64,000 nt of DNA, from assembly GCA_036946625.1 (NCBI GenBank), contig JAQIIU010000002.1, forward strand, positions 1,178,001 through 1,242,000. The letters are read 5' to 3'. The notes beneath the pieces were generated by a model, which saw only the letters and a list, made by a program, of their open reading frames with translations, searched no databases and was not told where the DNA came from. The position numbers were made by a program, and so were the translations under genes. Source of the DNA: Methylorubrum populi. Its GTDB lineage: Bacteria; Pseudomonadota; Alphaproteobacteria; Rhizobiales; Beijerinckiaceae. This document shows, one piece after another, positions 10,001 to 19,000 of this stretch; the first letter of the stretch is position 1; each line of letters starts with the position of its first letter.

Positions 10001-13000
10001 GCCGACCGCGCTCGACGCGGGGTTCGAGGCGGCGTTGCGCGCGCATCTGGCCGGGCAACTGCCGGACTACATGGTGCCGACCCGCTTCGTCGGCCTGGCG
10101 CGGCTTCCGCTCAGCGCCAACGGCAAGCTCGACCGGCGGGCCCTGCCGCTGCCCGACTGGACCGGGGCGGGCGAGGCCGAGGCGGGCGAGGCGCCGCGGG
10201 ACGGCACCGAGACGGCGCTGGCCGCGATCTGGCGCGCGGTGCTCGGCCTGGAGCGCGTCGCCCGCCACGACAACTTCTTCGAACGCGGCGGCGATTCCAT
10301 CCTGGCGCTGCAACTGGTGACCCGCGCCCGCCGGGCCGGCCTCGACCTGAGCCCGCGGGCGGTGTTCGAGCACCAGAGCCTGGCGGCGCTGGCCGCGCAC
10401 GCCCTCTCCACGGCGGGGCAGTCCGGGCAGGCCCCCGGCCCCGCGCCGGCGGAGCGGACGGGGCCGGTCCCGCCGACGCCGATCCAGCGCTGGTTCCTGG
10501 CGACGCCGGTGCCGCGGCGCCGGCACTGGAACCAGGCGGTGGTGCTGGGCCTGCCCGGGCCGGTCGACGCGCGGCGGCTGGAGCGCGCCCTGCACGGGCT
10601 GGTGGCGCGGCACGCGGCGCTGCGGCTGCGCTTCGCCCGGACGGGCGGGAGCGACGGGGCGGCCGGAGCCCGGGAGGGGGAGGACGACGGATCGGACTGG
10701 GTGCAGACCTGCCTGACCCCGGCGGAGGCCGCCGCCGCGGGGGCGGAGCTGCTCTGGCAGCGGCGGGCGCAGCCGGGCGCCGCGGAGGCCGGGGCGTCGG
10801 GAGGGTTCGCGGCGCTGGCGCAGGAGGCGCAGACCAGCCTCGACCTGGAGCGCGGCCCGGTCCTGCGCGCGGTGCTGGTGCGGCCGGACGAGCCGGGGAG
10901 CGGGACGGCGCCGGTGACGCGCCTGATCGTGGCGATCCACCACCTGTGCGTGGACGCGGTGTCCTGGCGCGTGCTGATCGAGGACCTGACCCTGGCGCTG
11001 GCTGCTCCGACGGACATCGCGGAACTCGCGCCGACGGCGGGCTTCCCGGCCTGGGCCGACCATCTGCACGCGGTGGCCGCGCAGCCGGCCTACGCGGCTC
11101 TGCGCGCGGGCTGGCTGGCGGGCTGGCTGTCGCACCTGTCGGGGCCGGCCGCGCGGCTGGAGCCGGCCTGCGCGGCGGCGGCCAACGTCGAGGGCGCGCG
11201 GCGCCGGCACCGCGCGGCGCTGGACGCCGAGACGACGCGGGCGCTGCTGCGGGCGGCCGCGCGGCCGTACCGGACGCGGATCGACGAGATCCTGCTCACC
11301 GGCCTGGCGCTGGGCCTGCGCCGCCATCTCGGGCGCGGCCCGCTGCGGCTGGCGCTGGAGGGGCACGGGCGCGAGGCGGACGCGCTGGCCGATGCGCTGG
11401 CCGACGCACGAGCCGAGGGACAGGCCGAGGGGGCGGACGGGGAGAGGGACGGGCCGGCGGCCGCCCGGTTCGACCTGAGCCGGAGCGTGGGCTGGTTCAC
11501 CAGCCTGACGCCGCTGCGGCTCGACCCGCTGGGCGAGGACGCGGGCACCGCCGCGGCAGCGTCCGGCACGGCGGCGGAAGGAGCATGGCAAGGAGCACGG
11601 CAAGGAGCACGGCAAGGAGCACGGCAAGGAGCACGGCAAGAAGCGGAAGGCTCCCCCTGGAGCGGGGCGGTGCTGGGCGCGGCCCTGTGCCGGGTCAAGG
11701 AGCAACTGCGCGGCCTGCCCGCGCCCGGCCTCAGCCACGGCCTCCTGCGCTACGGCCCGGACGCGGCGGTGCGCGCGGCCCTGGCCGCCCTGCCGGAGCC
11801 GACGGTGACGCTGAACTACCTCGGCCAGATCGACGCGGGCTTCGACACGGGCCTGGACACGGGCGGCGCGGCGGCGGCGGGCGGCCCCCTGTCGCTGCGG
11901 CCGGAGCGGGCGGGCCCGGACCGCGCGGCCGACGCGCCGATGGGCGTCGAGGTGCTGGTGAGCGCGCAGGTGCGCGCGGGCCGCCTGCTGCTGGAGTTCA
12001 GCTACGCGCGAGGCCGGCACGAGGCGGCGGCGATTGCCGCCCTGGCGCGGGCGAGCCGGACGGCGCTGGAGGCCCTGATCGCGCATTGCGCGGCGCCGGC
12101 GACGCGGGCGCGGCTGACCCCCTCGGACGTGCCGCTGTCGGGGCTCGACCAGGCCGGGCTCGACGCGCTGGCCGCGCGCCTGTGCGGACCGGCCGAAGGG
12201 GCGCAAGTACCGGACGGGATGCCGGGCGGGATGCCAGGGGAAGTGCTGGACGTCTACCCGCTCTCGCCGCTGCAGCAGGGCCTGCTGTTCCACGCGCTGG
12301 AGGCGCCGGAGGCGGACGCCTACCGCAACCAGTTGCGGCTCGACCTGGAGAACCTGGACGCGCCCCGCTTCGCTGCCGCCTTCCGGGCGAGCCTGGCCGC
12401 GCACGAGAGCCTGCGCAGCGCGATCGTGGCCGACACCGTCACCGGCCGGCCGCTGCAGGCGGTGCTCTCCGCCGTGCCCGACCCGGTGGTGCTGGAGGAC
12501 TGGACCGGAGCCGACGCGTCGGACGCGACGCCGGATCTGCCCACCGACCTGACGTCGGACCTGCCGGCCCGGCTCGCGGCGCTGGCGGGCGCGGAGCGGG
12601 CGCGCGGCTTCGACCTCGCCCGGCCGCCGCTGCTGCGGCTGCGGCTGGTCCGCACCGGCGCGGCGCGCCATCACCTGATCCTGACGCTGCACCACATCGT
12701 GCTCGACGGCTGGAGCACCGCGCGGCTGCTGGCGGAGGTGATCGGGCGCTACCGGGGCCGGCAGGACGGCGCCGCGCCGGCGCCCGGCCGGTTCCGGGAC
12801 TACATCGCGTGGCTGTCGCGGCGGGACCGGGCGGGCGCGGAGGCGTTCTGGCGCGAACGGCTGGCCCGCCTCGACGCGCCGACGCGGCTGGCCGACGGCT
12901 TCCGCGGACCGGAGGCGGCGCAGGGGGAGGCGGAGGGGGAGGCGCAGGGGGAAGCGGCGGAGGCGTGCCTGTGCCTGGACGCGGCGGCGACGGCGCGGCT

Positions 13001-16000
13001 TCAGGCGCGGGCGCGGGCGTGGCGTCTGACGCCGAACACGCTGGTGCAGGGCGCCTGGGCGCGGCTGGCGGGGGCGCGGGTGGGCGCCGGCGCGGCGGGC
13101 GCGGAGCGGGTGTGCTTCGGGGTGACGGTGGCGGGGCGTCCCGAGGCGCTGCCGGGCGCCGAGACGATGCTGGGGCTGTTCATCAACACGCTGCCGCTGG
13201 TGGCCGAGCTCGATCCGCAGCGGGGGGTGCGGGATTGGCTGACGGGGCTGCAGGACCTGAACCTGTCGCTGCGCGAGCAGGCGCACGTGCCGCTGTTCGC
13301 ACTGCAGCGCCTGGCCGGCCAGGCCGGGCGGGCGCTGTTCGACAGCCTGGTGGTGTTCGAGAACTACCCGGTCGAGGCGGCGCTGTCGCACCTGAAGGCA
13401 CCGGCCGGGCCGCGGGAGGACCGGGGGGCGCTTCGCGTGCTCGGGCAGCAGGTGCGCGAGCGGACGCACTACCCGCTCGCCCTGGTCGCCCACCTGCGCG
13501 GCGCCCCGGAAGGCGCGGCGGCGGAGACGGCGGACGGGACGGCGGGGGCGCGGCTCGACCTGCGCCTGGGCTACGACCCGGCCCGGATCGGGGCGGACGA
13601 GGCGCGCGCGACCCTCGACCAGCTCGCCGCCGGGCTCGACGCCCTCGCCGCCGCCGAACCCGACACCCCCCTCGGCGCCATCCCAGCCATGCCGGCCCAG
13701 AACGAACAAGACGAAGGAAACACGACGGCGGAGCCGAGCGGAGCCGGTTACGTGCACGACATGATCCGCCGCTTCGCCGAGGCTCGGCCCGAGCGGACCG
13801 CGGTCATCTTCGACGATCGCGAGTCGAGCCGCGGTTCGCTCGAAGCGCAGGCCAACCGGATCGCGCACGCGCTGCGTCGCCGCGATGTCGGTCCCGATGC
13901 GGTCGTCGGCGTCATGCTGGAACGGTCCGTCTCCCTGCTCGCCGCCCTCTTGGGGACCCTGAAGGCGGGCGGAGCCTTCCTGCCGCTCGCTCCGGACCTG
14001 CCGCCCGGACGAATCGCCGAGATGGTCTCGGAGGGCGGCGCCCGTCACGTTCTCACCCGTCACGGCCTCGCCGGCAGGCTCGACGGCATCGAGTCCATCC
14101 GCGTGGTGACGCTCGAAGCGATCGAGGAGACCGCTCGTCCCTCGGAGGCCGAGGCGCCGCCTTGCGTCGTCCTTCATCCCGAGAACCTCGCCTACCTGAT
14201 CCACACCTCCGGCTCGACCGGCCGGCCGAAAGCGGTGGCCGTGGCGCACGGCCCCCTCGCCATGCATGTCCGGGCGACGGCGCCCCTCTACGACATGGAC
14301 GAAGCCTCGCGCGAGTTCCACTTCATCGCCTTCTCCTTCGACGGCGCGCACGAGCGCTGGCTGACCGCCTTGACCTGCGGGGCGAGCCTCGTCCTGCGCG
14401 ACGAAGCGCTCTGGTCGCCCGAACGGACCTTCGCCGCCTTCCGGCGCCACGGCGTCACCAATGCCGGGTTCCCGCCGAGCTACATCGACGAACTGGCCCG
14501 GTGGGTGGAATCCGCCGGAGAGGCACCCGCACTCGACCTCTACTCGTTCGGCGGCGAAGCGATGCCGCGCGAGGCGTTCGAGCGCATGCGGCGCGTCCTG
14601 AAACCGCGGGCGCTGATCAACGGCTACGGTCCGACCGAAACGGTGGTGACGCCGCTCGTCTGGAAGGTCGGCGCCGACACCGCCTGCGACGCGCCCTACG
14701 CCCCGATCGGCCATCCGGTCGGAGCCCGCACGGCATGGGTCCTCGATCGCGACCTCCACCCGGTTCCTTCAGGCGTGGCGGGGGAGCTGTACATCGGCGG
14801 GGTCGGGCTGGCGCGGGGCTACCGCGGCCGGGCGGGCGCCACCGCCGAGCGCTTCGTGCCCGACCCGCTCGGCGCGCCGGGGGCGCGGCTGTATCGGACC
14901 GGCGACCGGGCCCGGCGGCGGGCGGACGGGGCGCTGGAGTTCCTCGGCCGGCTCGACGAGCAGGTGAAGATCCGTGGTTTTCGCATCGAGCCCGGCGAGG
15001 TGGCCGCGCGCCTGGCGGGCCATGCGGGGGTGGCCGCGGCCGCGGTGATCGCCGCACCGGCCCCGGGCGGCCTGCGGCTGGTCGCCTACGTCGTGCCGGA
15101 GGGCGGCGCCGAAGCAACCGACGCGGCGGCGCCGACCGCGCTCGATGCGGGGTTCGAGGCGGCCCTGCGCGCGCATCTGGCCGGGCAACTGCCCGACTAC
15201 ATGGTGCCGACCCGCTTCGTCGGGCTGGCGCGGCTTCCGCTCAGCGCCAACGGCAAGCTCGACCGGCGGGCCCTGCCGCCGCCCGACTGGACCGGAGCGG
15301 GCGAGGCCGAGGCGGGCGAGGCGCCTCGGGGCGAGGGCGAGACGGCGCTCGCCGCGATCTGGTGCGCGGTGCTCGGCCTGGAGCGCGTCGCCCGCCACGA
15401 CAACTTCTTCGAACGCGGCGGCGATTCCATCCTGGCGCTGCAACTGGTGACCCGCGCCCGCCGGGCCGGGCTCGACCTGAGCCCGCGGGCGGTGTTCGAG
15501 CATCAGAGCCTGGCGGCGCTGGCCGCGCACGCGCCCTCCGCGGCGGGGCAGCCCGCCCCGGCCCCCGGCCCCGCGCCGGCGGAGCGGACGGGGCCGGTCC
15601 CGCCGACGCCGATCCAGCGCTGGTTCCTGGCGACGCCGGTGCCACAGCGCCAGCACTGGAACCAGGCGGTGGTGTTGGGCCTGCCCGGGCCGGTCGACGC
15701 GCGGCGGCTGGAGCGCGCCCTGCACGGGCTGGTGGCGCGGCACGCGGCGCTGCGGCTGCGCTTCGCCCGGACGGGCGGGGGCGACGGGGCGGCCGGAGCC
15801 CGGGAGGGGGAGGACGACGGATCGGACTGGGTGCAGACCTGCCTGACCCCGGCGGAGGCGGAGGCCGCGGGGGCGGAGCTGCTCTGGCAGCGGCGGGCGC
15901 AGCCGGGCGGCGCGGAGGCCGGGGCGCCGGGCGGGTTCGCGGCGCTGGCGCAGGAGGCGCAGACCAGCCTCGACCTGGAGCGCGGCCCGGTCCTGCGCGC

Positions 16001-19000
16001 GGTGCTGGTGCGGCCGGACGAGCCGGGGAGCGGGACGGCGCCGCCGGTGACGCGCCTGATCGTGGCGATCCACCACCTGTGCGTGGACGCGGTGTCCTGG
16101 CGCGTGCTGATCGAGGATCTGGCCCTGGCGCTGGCTGCTCCGACGGACATCGCGGAACTCGCGCCGACGGCGGGCTTCCCGGCCTGGGCCGACCATCTCC
16201 ACGCGGTGGCGGCGCAGCCGGCCTACGCGGCTCTGCGCGCGGGCTGGCTGGCGGGCTGGCTGTCGCACCTGTCGGGGCCGGCCGCGCGGCTGGAGCCGGC
16301 CTGCGCGGCGGCGGCCAACGTCGAGGGCGCGCGGCGCCGGCACCGCGCGGCGCTGGACGCCGAGACGACGCGGGCGCTGCTGCGGGCGGCCGCGCGGCCG
16401 TACCGGACGCGGATCGACGAGATCCTGCTCACCGGCCTGGCGCTGGGCCTGCGCCGCCATCTCGGGCGCGGCCCGCTGCGGCTGGCGCTGGAGGGGCACG
16501 GGCGCGAGGCGGACGCGCTGGCCGATGCGCTGGCCGACGCACGAGCCGAGGGACAGGCCGAGGGGGCGGACGGGGAGAGGGACGGGCCGGCGGCCGCCCG
16601 GTTCGACCTGAGCCGGAGCGTGGGCTGGTTCACCAGCCTGACGCCGCTGCGGCTCGACCCGCTGGGCGAGGACGCGGGCACCGCCGCGGCAGCCTCCGAC
16701 ACGGCGGCGGAAGGGGCATGGCAAGAAGCGGAAGGCTCTCCCTGGAGCGGGGCGGTGCTGGGCGCGGCCCTGTGCCGGGTCAAGGAGCAACTGCGCGGCC
16801 TGCCCGCGCCCGGCCTCAGCCACGGCCTCCTGCGCTACGGCCCGGACGCGGCGGCGCGCGCGGCCCTGGCCGCCCTGCCGGAGCCGACGGTGACGCTGAA
16901 CTACCTCGGCCAGATCGACGCGGGCTTCGACGCGGGCCTGGACGCGGGCGGCGCGGCGGGGGCGGGCGGCCCCCTGTCGCTGCGGCCGGAGCGGGCGGGC
17001 CCGGACCGCGCGGCCGACGCGCCGATGGGCGTCGAGGTGCTGGTGAGCGCGCAGGTGCGCGCGGGCCGCCTGCTGCTGGAGTTCAGCTACGCGCGAGGCC
17101 GGCACGAGGCGGCGGCGATCGCCGCCCTGGCGCGGGCGAGCCGGACGGCACTGGAGGCCCTGATCGCGCATTGCGCGGCGCCGGCGACGCGGGCGCGGCT
17201 CACCCCCTCGGACGTGCCGCTGTCGGGGCTCGACCAGGCCGGGCTCGACGCGCTGACGGCGCGCCTGCGCGGACCGGCCGAAGGGGCGCAAGTACCGGAC
17301 GGGATGCCGGGAGAACTGCCGGGCGGGATGCCGGGCGAGGTGCTGGACGTGTACCCGCTCTCGCCGCTGCAGCAGGGCCTGCTGTTCCACGCGCTGGAGG
17401 CGCCGGAGGCGGACGCCTACCGCAACCAGTTGCGGCTCGACCTGGAGAACCTGGACGCGCCCCGCTTCGCCGCGGCCTTCCGGGCGAGCCTGGCCGCGCA
17501 CGAGAGCCTGCGCAGCGCGATCGTGGCCGACACCGCCACCGGCCGGCCGCTGCAGGCGGTGCTCTCCGCCCTGCCCGACCCGGTGGTGCTGGAGGACTGG
17601 ACCGGGACGGACGCGGCGGACCCGACGCCGGATCTGCCCACCGACCCGACGCCGGACCTGCCAGCCCGTCTGGAGGCGCTGGCGGGCGCGGAGCGGGCGC
17701 GCGGCTTCGACCTCGCCCGGCCGCCGCTGCTGCGGCTGCGGCTGGTCCGCACCGGCGCGGCGCGCCATCACCTGATCCTGACGCTACACCACATCGTGCT
17801 CGACGGCTGGAGCACCGCGCGGCTGCTGGCGGAGGTGATCGGGCGCTACCGGGGCCGGCAGGACGGCGCCGCGCCGACGCCCGGCCGGTTCCGCGACTAC
17901 ATCGCGTGGCTGTCGCGGCGGGACCGGGCGGGCGCGGAGGCGTTCTGGCGCGAACGGCTGGCCCGCCTCGACGCGCCGACGCGGCTGGCCGACGGCTTCC
18001 GCGAACCGGAGGCGGCGCAGGGGGAGGCGCAAGGGGAAGCGGAGGCGTGCCTGTGCCTGGACGCGGCGGCGACGGCGCGGCTTCAGGCGCGGGCGCGGGC
18101 GTGGCGTCTGACGCCGAACACGCTGGTGCAGAGCGCCTGGGCGCGGCTGGCGGGGGCGCGGGTGGGCGCCGGCGCGGCGGGCGCGGAGCGGGTGTGCTTC
18201 GGCGTGACGGTGGCGGGGCGTCCCGAGACGCTGGCGGGCGCCGAGACGATGCTGGGGCTGTTCATCAACACGCTGCCGCTGGTGGTCGAGCTCGATCCGC
18301 AGCAGGGGGTGCGGGACTGGCTGACGGGGCTGCAGGGCCTGAATCTGTCGCTGCGCGAGCAGGCGCACGTGCCGCTGTTCGCACTGCAGCGCCTGGCCGG
18401 CCAGGCCGGGCGGGCGCTGTTCGACAGCCTGGTGGTGTTCGAGAACTACCCGGTCGAGGCGGCGCTGTCGCACCTGAAGGACCCGGCCGGGGCGCGGGGC
18501 GGTCTTCGCGTGCTCGGGCAGCAGGTGCGCGAGCGGACGCACTACCCGCTCGCCCTGGTCGCCCACCTGCGCGGCGCCCCGGAAGGCGCGGCGGCGGAGA
18601 CGGCGGACGGGACGGCGGGGGCGCGGCTCGACCTGCGCCTGGGCTACGACCCGGCCCGGATCGGCGCGCACGAGGCGCGCGCGACCCTCCACCAGCTCGC
18701 CGCCGGGCTCGACGCCCTCGCCGCCTCCGAGCCCGACACCCCCCTCGGAGCCATCCCCGCCATGCCGTACCAGGACGAACAGGACGAAGGGAACACGACG
18801 GCGCGGGCGTTCACGCCGCCGGCTTCGAGCGTCCTCGACCTGATCGCGATCCAGGTCGCGGCCCGGCCCGGGGCGATCGCCGTCTGCGACGACGACCATA
18901 CCCTCAGCTTCGCCGAACTCGACGCCCGCAGCACCCGCCTCGCCCGGCGCCTGCGCGCGCAGGGCGCCGGACCCGACACCCTGGTCGGCCTCGCCCTCGA

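Noticed and set aside
11589..11636. Short regular repeats that could suggest a CRISPR array
   Set aside because: The 12-bp units are directly adjacent without spacers and stay in frame inside an NRPS gene.
9645..14759. Very long open frames on the minus strand and in other plus frames across the NRPS genes (thousands of codons)
   Set aside because: They are Arg/Pro/Gly/Ala-rich mirror frames caused by very high GC at third codon positions; they contain no domains, while the chosen frames carry every NRPS motif.
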